Made by a program: the position numbers and the translations under genes. This document shows positions 43,297 through 51,948 of a stretch of 64,000 bases of DNA, piece by piece. The notes below the pieces were generated by a model that did not search any database, had not been told where the DNA came from, and saw only the letters and a list, made by a program, of their open reading frames with translations. The stretch comes from an uncultured Paracoccaceae bacterium (lineage in GTDB: Bacteria > Pseudomonadota > Alphaproteobacteria > Rhodobacterales > Rhodobacteraceae), in NCBI GenBank assembly GCA_937872465.1, contig CALMSR010000059.1, positions 41,276-105,275 on the forward strand, given 5' to 3'. How positions within the stretch are numbered: position 1 is the first letter of the stretch; each line of letters opens with the position of its first letter.

Positions 43297-44121
43297 CTAT
43301 CCCTTCACGGCGCCGGCGGTCAGGCCCTGGACCAGATACCGCTGGATGAGGAGGAAGAAGAGGCAGGCGGGGATGAGCGCGAGCACGCCCGCCGCCATCA
43401 TCTGCCCGAAATCGACCGAGAACTTCGAGACGAAGGAGAGCAGCCCCACCGGGAAGGTCGCCTTCTCGTTTGAGGAGATGAGCATGAGCGCGAAGATCAT
43501 CTCGCTCCAGGCCGCGGTGAAGACGAAGCCCACTGTGGCGGCGATGCCGGGCAGGGTCAGGGGCAGGATGATCTGGCGGAAGGCGCCGAAGCGCGAGGCG
43601 CCGTCGATCATCGCCGCCTCCTCGAGGTCGCGCGGAATGCCGTCGAAGAAGGATTGCATCAGGAAGCAGGCGAAGGGGACGTTGAAGGCGACATAGACCA
43701 CCACGAGGCCGGTCAGCGAATTGGTGAGCCCGAGCGGCGAGAGCAGCTTGAAGATCGGCGCCACCAGCATGACGAGCGGGAACATCTGGGTGACGAGCAG
43801 GAGCCCCGAGACCGTCAGCTTGCCGCGGAAGGCGAAGCGCGAGAGCGCGTAGCCGGCGAAGCCGGCGAGCGCGGTCGCGACGAAGGCGGTCGCCAGGGAG
43901 ACGATCAGGCTGTTGCGGAAGAAGAGCGGGAAGTCCGAATGGGCGAGCACGAACCGGAAATGCTCGAAGGTCGTGCGCGACGGCCAGAGCCGGATGCCCT
44001 CGGAATAGAGCAGGTCGTTCGGGGTCACCGAGACCTTGACCAGCCAGAAGAGCGGGAAGAGCGCGAAGGCGATATAGGCGAGGATCGCGAGGCGGTGGGC
44101 GAGGGTGCCGATGGCGCGCAT
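43297..44121 (-). CDS. ABC transporter permease, MalG type (second system)
   Basis: The 274-residue inner-membrane subunit has six hydrophobic segments, the EAA loop EEAAMIDGASRFGAFRQIILPL and the end LIQRYLVQGLTAGAVKG. Its start codon immediately follows the stop of the MalF-type gene (no bases between), so the two are coupled. Substrate is unknown. Confidence 0.92.
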   Translation of the reverse strand: MRAIGTLAHRLAILAYIAFALFPLFWLVKVSVTPNDLLYSEGIRLWPSRTTFEHFRFVLAHSDFPLFFRNSLIVSLATAFVATALAGFAGYALSRFAFRGKLTVSGLLLVTQMFPLVMLVAPIFKLLSPLGLTNSLTGLVVVYVAFNVPFACFLMQSFFDGIPRDLEEAAMIDGASRFGAFRQIILPLTLPGIAATVGFVFTAAWSEMIFALMLISSNEKATFPVGLLSFVSKFSVDFGQMMAAGVLALIPACLFFLLIQRYLVQGLTAGAVKG

Positions 44122-45036
44122 CTACTTGTCCCGGTCGATGAGGCGCTGGCGCAGCAGCAGGATGAGCAGGGCATAGGCGAGCAGCAGGAAGAGCAGGACG
44201 AGCGAGATCGCCGAGGCATAGCCGAAGTCGAGCCGCTTGAACGCCTGGGTGAAGATGTAGCTCGCCACCGTCTGGGTGCGGTCCGCCGGGCCGCCGCCGG
44301 TCATGACGATGATCAGGTCGGTGAAGTTCGCGACCCAGACCGTGCGCAGGAGCACGGTGATCGCGATCACCGGCGCGAGGAAGGGCAGCGTGATCGACCA
44401 GAAGCGCTGGAACGGATTGGCGCCGTCGATGGCGGCGGCTTCGTAGAGATCGGAGGGGATCGACTGGAGCGCGGCGAGCAGCGTGATCGCGAAGAAGGGG
44501 ATGCCCCACCAGACCGCGGCGGTGATCGGCCCCCAGAGCGCGAGGTTCGGGTCGGAGAGGATGTTGCTCGGCTCCGCGAGCAGGCCGAGCGCATGGAGCC
44601 AGTGCGGCAGCGGGCCGATGGTCGGGTTGAAGAGCCAGGCCCAGTTGAGGCCGGTCAGGAAGGTCGGCACCGCCCAGGGCAGGAACACCAGCGCCTGCGC
44701 GATGCCGCGTCCGCGGAAGGGCGTGTCGAGCAGAAGTGCGAGGACCAGCCCGAAGAGCAGCTGGATGAGCACCGTCAGGACCGTCCACCAGAAGGTGTTG
44801 ACCAGCGCCACCCGGAAGGCCTTGTCCCCGGCGAGCGCGCGGAAATGGTCGAGCCCGACGAAACCGCCGGAGAAGGGGTTGAGGATCTGCACGTCGCGGA
44901 ACGCATAGGAGATGCCGACGACGAGCGGCACCAGCATGACCGCGGCGATGACGATCAGCGCCGGCGCGCTGTAGAGCCAGGGCTCGGCCCGGTCGCCGAG
45001 CCGCTGCAGGAAGGGCCGCCGGGGGGCAGGGGTCAT
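44122..45036 (-). CDS. ABC transporter permease, MalF type (second system)
   Basis: The 304-residue protein has six transmembrane segments (from WLYSAPALIVIAAVMLVPLV) and the EAA loop YEAAAIDGANPFQRFWSITLP. I take the ATG at 45036, because the GAGG about 10 bases upstream fits it; the GTG at 45045 would place that site too close. It pairs with the MalG-type subunit and receives substrate from the binding protein upstream. Confidence 0.9.
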   Translation of the reverse strand: MTPAPRRPFLQRLGDRAEPWLYSAPALIVIAAVMLVPLVVGISYAFRDVQILNPFSGGFVGLDHFRALAGDKAFRVALVNTFWWTVLTVLIQLLFGLVLALLLDTPFRGRGIAQALVFLPWAVPTFLTGLNWAWLFNPTIGPLPHWLHALGLLAEPSNILSDPNLALWGPITAAVWWGIPFFAITLLAALQSIPSDLYEAAAIDGANPFQRFWSITLPFLAPVIAITVLLRTVWVANFTDLIIVMTGGGPADRTQTVASYIFTQAFKRLDFGYASAISLVLLFLLLAYALLILLLRQRLIDRDK

Positions 45037-45102
45037 CGGGAGCACGCCTCGAACGGGGCCCGGCGTCCGGGGCCGCGCGCGCCCCGGACGCCGGAGACGA
45101 CG

Positions 45103-46353
45103 CTACTGGGAAATGTACTTCTGTTGCGCCTTGGTCAGGTAATCCGCCCATTCCGCCGCGAGCTCCTCGGGCGTGATCTCGCCCAGGAGCGCCTTCTGCC
45201 CGGAGGAGATCGCCAGGCTGTCCTTGAAGAAGGCGAATTCCTCGAGCCAGGTCGGCATGGTCGTCGGCTCTACGTCCGGATCGGCGAGCTCATCGAACCA
45301 GCCCTTGAAGGCCTCGCTCTGGTAGAAGGGATCGTTCTCGGCCGATTTCAGCGCCGGCAGCGCGCCGGTCATCTTGTTCCAGGGCACGTTGCCCTCCGGC
45401 CCCTCGAGCGTGGCGATGAGCTTCCAGGCGAGATCCTTGTGCTCGCTCGGCTCCATCAGCGACCAGCCGGCATAGCCGATCGTCGGGAAGGCCTTGCCGC
45501 TCGGCCCCTTCGGGAAGGTGGTCACGCCGTATTGCTCGGGCTTCATGCGCTCGGCGATGGCGATGAGCGCGTCCGGATCCTGGTCGAGGAAGGCGCATTG
45601 GCCGGTGTAGAAGCCGGCGACGATCTCGTTGAAGCCCCAGTTGACGCTGTCCTTGGGCGCGAGCCCGTCCTTGTAGAGGTCGATGAACCAGGTGAGGCCC
45701 TCGACCCAGCCCTCGCTGTCGTAGGTCGAGTTCCCCTCCTCGTCGAAGAAGACGTTGTCGCCCGCCACCGTCGCGGGGAACATCACCCAGCCGTTGAGGC
45801 CGCCCGGGCCGCCGCGCATGCAATAGCCGGCCTTGCCCGGAAGCGCCGAGACCTTCTCGGCGGCGGCGCGGAACTCGTCGATCGTGGTCGGCACTTCCTC
45901 GACGCCCGCCTCCGCGAGCAGGTCCTTGTTGTAGAACATCGCCCGCAGGTAGAAGCCGTAGGGCAGCATCACCGGCTTGTCGTCGACCTGGCCGAGGGCC
46001 ACGGCGCGCTCGGAGAGGTCGTCGGTATGCTCCCATTCCGCGAGATAGGGCGAGAGGTCGGCGAGCAGGCCGTTGCCGGCATAGAGCGAGACCCAGGTGT
46101 CGGGCATCTCGATCACGTCCGGAATGTCGCCGGCCGAGACCATGGTGGCGAATTTCTGGAAGGCCTCGCCCCAGGGCAGCGAGATGATCTCGACGGTCGT
46201 GCCGGGGTTCGCCGCTTCGAACTCCGCGACGATGCCCTTCAGCGTCTCCGTGCGCTGCGGGCTGGTGATCACCTCGACGAGCTTCAGCGTCTCGGCCGAA
46301 ACCGGCCCGGCGAGCAGGGCGGCGAGGGCGGCGGTGGTGAACAGTCTCTTCAT
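45103..46353 (-). CDS. ABC transporter solute-binding protein (second system)
   Basis: The 416-residue periplasmic receptor has a signal peptide (MKRLFTTAALAALLAGPVSA) and a family 1 sugar-binding fold: FEAANPGTTVEIISLPWGEAFQKFATMVSAG, IPDVIEMPDTWVSLYAGNG, LPYGFYLRAMFYNKDLLAEAG and GYAGWSLMEPSEHKDLAWKL. The start overlaps the stop of the PLP enzyme gene (ATGA), so receptor and enzyme are cotranslated, which is unusual. The ligand is unknown; the fold fits a sugar, glycoside or similar neutral compound. Confidence 0.9.
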   Translation of the reverse strand: MKRLFTTAALAALLAGPVSAETLKLVEVITSPQRTETLKGIVAEFEAANPGTTVEIISLPWGEAFQKFATMVSAGDIPDVIEMPDTWVSLYAGNGLLADLSPYLAEWEHTDDLSERAVALGQVDDKPVMLPYGFYLRAMFYNKDLLAEAGVEEVPTTIDEFRAAAEKVSALPGKAGYCMRGGPGGLNGWVMFPATVAGDNVFFDEEGNSTYDSEGWVEGLTWFIDLYKDGLAPKDSVNWGFNEIVAGFYTGQCAFLDQDPDALIAIAERMKPEQYGVTTFPKGPSGKAFPTIGYAGWSLMEPSEHKDLAWKLIATLEGPEGNVPWNKMTGALPALKSAENDPFYQSEAFKGWFDELADPDVEPTTMPTWLEEFAFFKDSLAISSGQKALLGEITPEELAAEWADYLTKAQQKYISQ

Positions 46354-47561
46354 TGCTTCGGTCCCCTGTTGAAATCCGGCTGGTGATGCGCCGCCTCGAA
46401 TCCGGCGACGAGATCGGCCCAAAGCGCCTCGGTGCCCTCGAGGCCGACATGGATGCGAACGGAACGCGGGCTGATGCCGAAGGCATGGGCCGAGTTCGGC
46501 CTGGCCTTCTGCTGGAGCACGACTTCGGCCGGCACCACGAGGCTCTCGTAGCCGCCCCAGCTCACCCCGAGCTTGAAGAGGCGCAGCGCGTCGCAGAAGG
46601 CGCGGACGTCGATGCCTTCGGCCAGCTCGAAGGAAAAGAGCCCCGAGGTGCCGCGCAGCCCCGGCGGCAATGTGCCGAGGCCGGGGTGGTTGACGCCCAC
46701 GACCTCCGGCCGCGCGGCGAGGCGGAGCGCGAGGGCGAGCGCGGATTCCTGATGGGCCCGCATCCTGATCGGCAGCGTCCGCAGCCCGCGGACCAGGAGC
46801 CAGGCGTCGAAGGGCGCGAGCCGCCCGCCGACATAGGGATATTGCTCGCCCCGCAGGCGGTCGATCAGCGCGCGCGGGCCGGCGACGACGCCGGCGACGA
46901 CGTCGCTGTGGCCGCCGATGTATTTCGAGGCCGAATGCAGCACGAGATCGACCCCGAGGGCGAGCGGGTTCTGGAAGACCGGCGTCGCCCAGCTGTTGTC
47001 GATGATCGAGAGGACGCCGGCCGCCCTCGCGGCGGCGGCGAGGGCGCCGACGTCGAGGGCCTCGATCTGCCAGCTGGTCGGGCTCTCGAGATAGAGGAGC
47101 CGCGCGCCGTCGAGCGCGGCGGCCAGTGCCTCGGGATCGCGGCCGTCGACATAGGCCACCGTCACGTTCAGGCGGGACAGCAGCGTGCCGAAGAGGCGGA
47201 AGGCGTCGGGATAGACGTTGCGGACCGCGACGATGCGGTCGCCGGGGCCGACGAAGGAGAGAACCGCCGCCGAGATCGCCGCCATGCCGCTCGCGAAGCC
47301 CAGCGCATCCTCGGCGCCCTCGAGCGCGGCGATCATTTCCTCGAAGAGCCGGACGGTCGGGTTGAGGCCGCGGCTGTAGATCGGCCGCTCGATCTCGCCG
47401 CGATAGGCGGCGACCATCTCGTCGTAGCTCCCGAAGGTGAAGAGCGAGGTCTGCACGATCGGCGGGGCGACGGCCGAGAAGGCATGGGTCTCGTCATGGG
47501 TGACGAGGAGGCGGGCCGCCTCGACGGGATCGGGTTCCAGGTCGTGTCGGGAGATCGTCAT
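46350..47561 (-). CDS. Cys/Met-metabolism PLP-dependent enzyme (cystathionine gamma-synthase/beta-lyase type)
   Basis: The 403-residue PLP enzyme of the Cys/Met metabolism family either cleaves C-S bonds or does gamma/beta replacement. It has the N-terminal PPIVQTSLFTFGS and YSRGLNPTVRLFEEMIAALEGAEDALGFASGMAAI stretches, the cofactor aspartate in IIDNSWATPVFQNPLALG, the Schiff-base lysine in HSASKYIGGHSDVVAGVV, and the C-terminal IRIHVGLEG-like end (VRIHVGLEGTEALWADL). It overlaps both neighbours by ATGA: the GntR gene before it and the binding-protein gene after it. This ties it to uptake of a compound, perhaps one with a C-S bond. Confidence 0.88.
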   Translation of the reverse strand: MTISRHDLEPDPVEAARLLVTHDETHAFSAVAPPIVQTSLFTFGSYDEMVAAYRGEIERPIYSRGLNPTVRLFEEMIAALEGAEDALGFASGMAAISAAVLSFVGPGDRIVAVRNVYPDAFRLFGTLLSRLNVTVAYVDGRDPEALAAALDGARLLYLESPTSWQIEALDVGALAAAARAAGVLSIIDNSWATPVFQNPLALGVDLVLHSASKYIGGHSDVVAGVVAGPRALIDRLRGEQYPYVGGRLAPFDAWLLVRGLRTLPIRMRAHQESALALALRLAARPEVVGVNHPGLGTLPPGLRGTSGLFSFELAEGIDVRAFCDALRLFKLGVSWGGYESLVVPAEVVLQQKARPNSAHAFGISPRSVRIHVGLEGTEALWADLVAGFEAAHHQPDFNRGPKQ

Positions 47562-48280
47562 CGGCTCATGTCCCGGATGTCCTCTTCGACGATGTCCAGA
47601 ATGGCGCGGGTGTGCCGGGCGGCGGCGGCTGCGTCGCCGTCGCGGATCGCTTCGAAGAGCTTGCGGTGGAACGGGAAGGATCGGCCGGCGAAATCCGGCC
47701 GGTCGAAGGGCTGGTCCCAGAAGCGCTCGAAATGGCCGCGGAGCTGTTCGAGCACCTGGCCGAAGAGCGGATTGCCGCTCGCCTGGTAGATCGTGAGATG
47801 GAAGGCGAGGTCGGCCGGGCCGGAGGTGCCCTCGCTGAGATGCACCCGCTCCATTTCCTCGAGGGTGTCGGACATGCGCACGATGTCCTCGGGCGTGCGG
47901 CGCCGGGCGGCGGCCATCGAGGCCTCGACCTCGATGCCGCGGCGGACCTCGAGGGTCAGCATCAGGCCGTCGGCGAGGTTGTGCGCCTCGATCGACAGCG
48001 GCAGGTGCAGGGTATGGGCCGATACCGGCTTGCGGACATAGGTCCCGCTGCCGATGCGGGCCTCGAGCACGCCGAGGGCCTGCATCTGGCTCACCGCCTC
48101 GCGCAGGCTTGACCGGCCGATGCCGAGCGCCGCCATCAGCTCGCGCTCGGAGGGGAGCCGGTCCCCGGCTTCGAGCCCGGCCTCGTCGATGTAGCGCGAC
48201 AGCGCCTCGGCCACCTGCCGCGCCCGTCCGAGCGGGGGCAGGACGTCGAGCTGCGGCCGGGGTCTGGAAGCTGGCGGCAC
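47558..48280 (-). CDS. GntR/FadR-family regulator heading the PLP-ABC operon
   Basis: The 240-residue protein has an N-terminal winged helix (EAGDRLPSERELMAALGIGRSSLREAVSQMQALGVLEAR) and a C-terminal FCD domain (about 85-235) with DLAFHLTIYQASGN and FHRKLFEAIRDGDAAAAARHT. It is the first gene of the operon and overlaps the PLP enzyme gene by 4 bases, so it probably controls itself and the operon. Just upstream, ACGTCAGACGA at 48306-48316 (TCGTCTGACGT on the coding strand) fits the loose FadR-family half-site pattern TnGTCnnAC. Confidence 0.88.
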   Translation of the reverse strand: MPPASRPRPQLDVLPPLGRARQVAEALSRYIDEAGLEAGDRLPSERELMAALGIGRSSLREAVSQMQALGVLEARIGSGTYVRKPVSAHTLHLPLSIEAHNLADGLMLTLEVRRGIEVEASMAAARRRTPEDIVRMSDTLEEMERVHLSEGTSGPADLAFHLTIYQASGNPLFGQVLEQLRGHFERFWDQPFDRPDFAGRSFPFHRKLFEAIRDGDAAAAARHTRAILDIVEEDIRDMSR

Positions 48281-48407
48281 CGATGATTCCCTCTCGAGTC
48301 ATCAGACGTCAGACGACATGACTTGGCAAGTGGGCGCTTCGAAACCGGCAGGGCGATCGAATCTGGAGTTCATTCTTTCTTCCTCGACGGTCCCCCTATG
48401 AAATGCG

Positions 48408-48459
48408 GGCAGCGCCCGCCTGGGGCGGGGCGGGCGCTGCCCGGCGGTGCCCGCCGGGC
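48408..48459 (-). terminator. Strong terminator downstream of the sigma-54 regulator gene
   Basis: A perfect 14-base stem (48408-48421 with 48430-48443, 8-base loop) is followed by an overlapping 8-base stem (48441-48448 with 48452-48459). Read leftward, the long stem is followed by GCATTTCAT, a weak T-rich stretch, about 110 bases after the stop of the regulator gene. The two stems share CCC and cannot both form fully. Confidence 0.65.
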
Positions 48460-48551
48460 GGGATGGTTGCGCTGGGCGCGGCCGGAGGGAGATGCGTTGC
48501 CGGATGCAATTCCCCGGCCGGCCGACACCGCCCGGCGCCGCTTCCCGGCCG

Positions 48552-49949
48552 CTACAACCCGTGTTTCCGAAGCTTGCGGACCACCGACGGCTGGCTGATG
48601 CCGAGGCTCGCGGCCATCTCGTAGGTCGAGGAATGGCGCTTCTGGGCATCCTGGAGGAGCTGGCGCTCCACCCGGGCGAGGACCTTCGGCAGCGGTTCCG
48701 CCCGCCCCTCGGACACGGGCGCCGAGGCTTCGGGCAGGGGCGGCGCCGTCATTCCGGACAGGAGCCCCCGGATCGCCCGGTCGGAGCCGATCCGCGGGCC
48801 GGTCTCCGTGACGTACAATCGCTCCAGCACGTTCTCCAGCTCCCGGACGTTCCCCGGCCAGTGGTAGCGCAGGAGCGACTCGATCAGCGAGGGTTCCAGT
48901 ACCTTGCCGCCGCCATAGCGCTTGTCGACCTTCGCCCAGAGGCGATCGACCAGGCCGGGCAGGTCCTTCTGCCGCTGGCGCAGCGGGGGGATGATGATGG
49001 GCACGACGTTCAGGCGGTAGTAGAGATCGGGCCGGAACTGCCCGCTTGCGACCCGCGCCTCCAGATCCACGTTGGTCGCCGCCACCAGTCGGAAATCGAC
49101 CGACCGCTCCCGGGTGGCGCCCACCCGCATGATCCGGCGATCCTCGAGCGCCTTGAGCAGCTTGGCCTGCACGTCGAGCGAGGCCTCGCTGATCTCGTCG
49201 AGAAACAGCGTCCCGCCGCTGGCCTCCTCGATCAGCCCGGCCTTTCCCTTCTGGCGCGCGCCGGTGAAGGCGCCCGATTCGTAGCCGAAGAGCTCGGCCT
49301 CGACGAGGCTGCCCGGCAGCGAGGCGCAGTTCAGCTCCACCAGCCGCCCGGTGCGGCGGTCGCTCTGCTGGTGCACCAGACGGGCGAACATGGTCTTGCC
49401 CACGCCGGTCTCCCCGAGGAACAGCACGCTTGCAGGCGTCCTGGCCACCCGCCACACCAGCTCGAAGATGCTCCGCATCGCCGGGTCGATGGGCTGCGTG
49501 ATCTCGGACTCCGCCCCCCGGCCCCGCGCGGCGCCCTCCTGCTTGTAGAAGCGCTGCTGCAGATACTCGTACTCCTCGCGGAGGATATGCAGGTCGGTCA
49601 TGTCGTAGGAGAAGCTCGCGACCTGGACGATGCTCCCCGCCGCGTCCCGGACCGGGAAGCCCTGGGCCAGCACCGTGCGTCCCATCCGGGTCGTCAGCAT
49701 GAACTGGACCTCGCGGTCCTCGCGCAGCACCTTGGCGGTGACCGAAGGCGTCAGGACGCCGCTCTTCTCCAGATCGAAGGCGCTGCAGCCGACATAATCC
49801 TCCGCCGTCCCGCCATAGAGCGCCGCGAAATTCGGGGCGACGTTGAGGAAGACGCCGTGCCGGTCCGCGACCGCTATTCGCGAGTAGCTTTTTTCCACGA
49901 TGACCTTCACTAAGGCATCGTGGAGGCTGAAGGTCTCGGGCTGCGGCAT
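48552..49949 (-). CDS. Sigma-54-dependent activator with PAS sensor and TyrR-type HTH
   Basis: The 465-residue enhancer-binding protein has an N-terminal PAS domain (about 15-130), a short coiled coil (LREEYEYLQQRFYKQ) and an AAA+ domain (about 150-380). That domain has Walker A GETGVGKT, the sigma-54 contact loop ESGAFTGARQ, Walker B GGTLFLDEI and the arginine finger region FRPDLYYRLN. It ends in a helix-turn-helix (STYEMAASLGISQPSVVRKLRKHGL) of the TyrR kind. It diverges from hutH, in front of which lies a perfect -24/-12 promoter, so it very likely activates the histidine operon. The PAS ligand is unknown. Confidence 0.92.
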   Translation of the reverse strand: MPQPETFSLHDALVKVIVEKSYSRIAVADRHGVFLNVAPNFAALYGGTAEDYVGCSAFDLEKSGVLTPSVTAKVLREDREVQFMLTTRMGRTVLAQGFPVRDAAGSIVQVASFSYDMTDLHILREEYEYLQQRFYKQEGAARGRGAESEITQPIDPAMRSIFELVWRVARTPASVLFLGETGVGKTMFARLVHQQSDRRTGRLVELNCASLPGSLVEAELFGYESGAFTGARQKGKAGLIEEASGGTLFLDEISEASLDVQAKLLKALEDRRIMRVGATRERSVDFRLVAATNVDLEARVASGQFRPDLYYRLNVVPIIIPPLRQRQKDLPGLVDRLWAKVDKRYGGGKVLEPSLIESLLRYHWPGNVRELENVLERLYVTETGPRIGSDRAIRGLLSGMTAPPLPEASAPVSEGRAEPLPKVLARVERQLLQDAQKRHSSTYEMAASLGISQPSVVRKLRKHGL

Positions 49950-49969
49950 CTCAGAAGCTCCACGTCATC

Positions 49970-49984
49970 GATCAGATCCTGATC
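49970..49984. promoter_or_regulatory. Candidate upstream activator site for the sigma-54 regulator
   Basis: GATCAG-ATC-CTGATC is a perfect inverted repeat 74 bases upstream of the -24 element of hutH and 20 bases before the regulator's own start. Enhancer-binding proteins usually bind such dyads 70-150 bases upstream, so both position and symmetry fit. Confidence 0.45.
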
Positions 49985-50057
49985 ACGGACCGACAAGAAG
50001 TGATCCACAATCGTATCATCAGCACACAAAACCGTTTGCTGTAAATGAGTTACGCCT

Positions 50058-50073
50058 TGGCACGACACTTGCA
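50058..50073 (+). promoter_or_regulatory. Sigma-54 (-24/-12) promoter of the hut operon
   Basis: TGGCACGACACTTGCA matches the sigma-54 consensus TGGCACG-N4-TTGCA/T at every defined position. It is about 105 bases before the hutH GTG, giving a leader of about 90 bases, and it faces the gene for a sigma-54 activator. Confidence 0.9.
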
Positions 50074-50177
50074 TTGCATCTTCACCAAGGATGCGCGTGC
50101 AGAAGGGCAACAGTCTCCGGATCTGTCAAGCCGGCACGTGTGGGGGTCAAATACGAAATCGGAGCGGGAGGAACCTC

Positions 50178-51725
50178 GTGTACAGCTATGCAATCAGACC
50201 CGGCGCCATGACACTGGCGGCGGTGCGGCGGATCTACCAGGAGCCGGTGGAGGTCCGGCTGGATGGCTCCGCCGACGCCGCGGTCCAGGCGTCGGTCGAT
50301 GCAGTCAACCAGATCGTCGCCGAGGACCGGACGGTCTACGGCATCAACACCGGGTTCGGCCTGCTGGCCAATACCCGCATCGAGCGGGAGAACCTGAAGC
50401 TCCTGCAGCGCTCGCTGGTCCTGTCGCATGCGACCGGGCTCGGGGATCTCATCGACGACGCCATGGTCCGCCTGATCATGGTGCTCAAGGTCAACGCACT
50501 CGGGCGCGGCCATTCGGGCATCCGCCGCGAGCTCCTGCAGGCGCTCATCGCGCTGATCAACGCCGAGGTCTATCCCTGCATCCCCTGCAAGGGCTCGGTG
50601 GGCGCATCGGGCGATCTCGCCCCGCTCGCCCATATGAGCGTGGTGCTGCTCGGCGAGGGCGAGGCGCGCCACGGCGGCAAGATCCTGCCCGCCCGCGAGG
50701 CGCTGAAGATCGCGGGCCTCGAGCCGCTGGAACTGGCGCCCAAGGAAGGGCTCGCGCTCTTGAACGGCACCCAGGTCTCCACCGCCTTCGCCCTGCGCGG
50801 GCTCTTCGAGGCCGAGGATCTCTTCGCCGCCGCCGTGGTCTGCGGCGCCCTGTCGAACGAGGCCATGCTCGGCTCCCGCCGGCCCTTCGACGCGCGCATC
50901 CATGCCATCCGCGGCCACCGCGGCCAGATCGACGCGGCGGCGGCCTACCGGTTCCTGCTCGGGGCCATGAGCGAGATCGGCGCCTCGCACCGCGACTGCG
51001 ACAAGGTGCAGGATCCCTATTCCATGCGCTGCCAGCCCCAGGTCATGGGCGCCTGCCTCACCCAGCTCCGCCAGGCCGCCGAGGTGCTCACGGTCGAATG
51101 CAACGCGGTCTCGGACAATCCGCTGATCTTCGCGGAGGATGTCGACGCCATCTCCGGCGGCAACTTCCATGCCGAGATCGTGGCCATGGCGGCGGACAAC
51201 ATCGCCCTGGCGCTGGCCGAGATCGGCGCGCTCTCGGAGCGGCGCATCTCGCTCTTCATGGACAAGAACATGAATGGCGACCTGCCCCCGTTCCTCGTGC
51301 GGGACGGCGGCGTCAACTCGGGCTTCATGATCGCCGACGTGACCAGCGCGGCGCTGGCCTCCGAGAACAAGGCGCTGGCCCATCCGGGCAGCGTCGACAG
51401 CCTGCCCACCTCGGCCAACCAGGAGGACCATGTCTCCATGGCGCCGGCCGCCGGCCGGCGGCTCTGGGCCATGGCCGAGAACACCCGCGGGGTCCTCGCC
51501 ATCGAATGGCTCTGCGGCTGCCAGGGCATGGATTACCGCGAGGGCATGAAGACCACCGAGCCGCTGGAACAGGCGCGGGCCTGGCTGCGGGAGAAGGTTT
51601 CCTTCTACGACCGGGACCGCTTCTTCCACCCCGACATCGCGGCCGCCAACGACCTCATCAAGGAACGCATCCTGAATAGGCTGGTGCCCCAGGACCTGCT
51701 GCCGAGCTTCGGCGCCGATAGCTGA
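50178..51725 (+). CDS. hutH: Histidine ammonia-lyase
   Basis: It removes ammonia from histidine to give trans-urocanate, the first step of histidine use. The 515-residue protein has the [15 protein letters not shown] loop with the catalytic tyrosine, the MIO-forming Ala-Ser-Gly in [47 protein letters not shown] and [20 protein letters not shown]. The GTG at 50178 is chosen because GGGAGGA lies 7 bases upstream and the conserved part begins soon after. It is first in the operon behind the sigma-54 promoter. Confidence 0.95.
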   Translation: MYSYAIRPGAMTLAAVRRIYQEPVEVRLDGSADAAVQASVDAVNQIVAEDRTVYGINTGFGLLANTRIERENLKLLQRSLVLSHATGLGDLIDDAMVRLIMVLKVNALGRGHSGIRRELLQALIALINAEVYPCIPCKGSVGASGDLAPLAHMSVVLLGEGEARHGGKILPAREALKIAGLEPLELAPKEGLALLNGTQVSTAFALRGLFEAEDLFAAAVVCGALSNEAMLGSRRPFDARIHAIRGHRGQIDAAAAYRFLLGAMSEIGASHRDCDKVQDPYSMRCQPQVMGACLTQLRQAAEVLTVECNAVSDNPLIFAEDVDAISGGNFHAEIVAMAADNIALALAEIGALSERRISLFMDKNMNGDLPPFLVRDGGVNSGFMIADVTSAALASENKALAHPGSVDSLPTSANQEDHVSMAPAAGRRLWAMAENTRGVLAIEWLCGCQGMDYREGMKTTEPLEQARAWLREKVSFYDRDRFFHPDIAAANDLIKERILNRLVPQDLLPSFGADS

Positions 51726-51948
51726 ACCGAGCGATGCGCCGGGCCGCGAAGGCGGCCGGCGCGATGCGATGCAACAGGGTTGCCGCCACCGGCGGGAACT
51801 CGACGAAGGCGGCTGGCCCGGTGTCGGGCGCGAGGACGGCCGCCGAAGCCTTCAACTGAGAGAAACCCGGCCCTGCGCCCGCCGATGAGCGATGCAGGCG
51901 TCAAAGGGGCCGGCGAGGGACGAAGATGAAAAGGGGAGGAAGAGTTCG

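Noticed and set aside
48460..48510. Third copy of the dispersed repeat, from GCGCTGGGCGCGGCC
   Set aside because: Only about 15 bases match; the rest of the element is absent, so this is more likely chance in GC-rich sequence.
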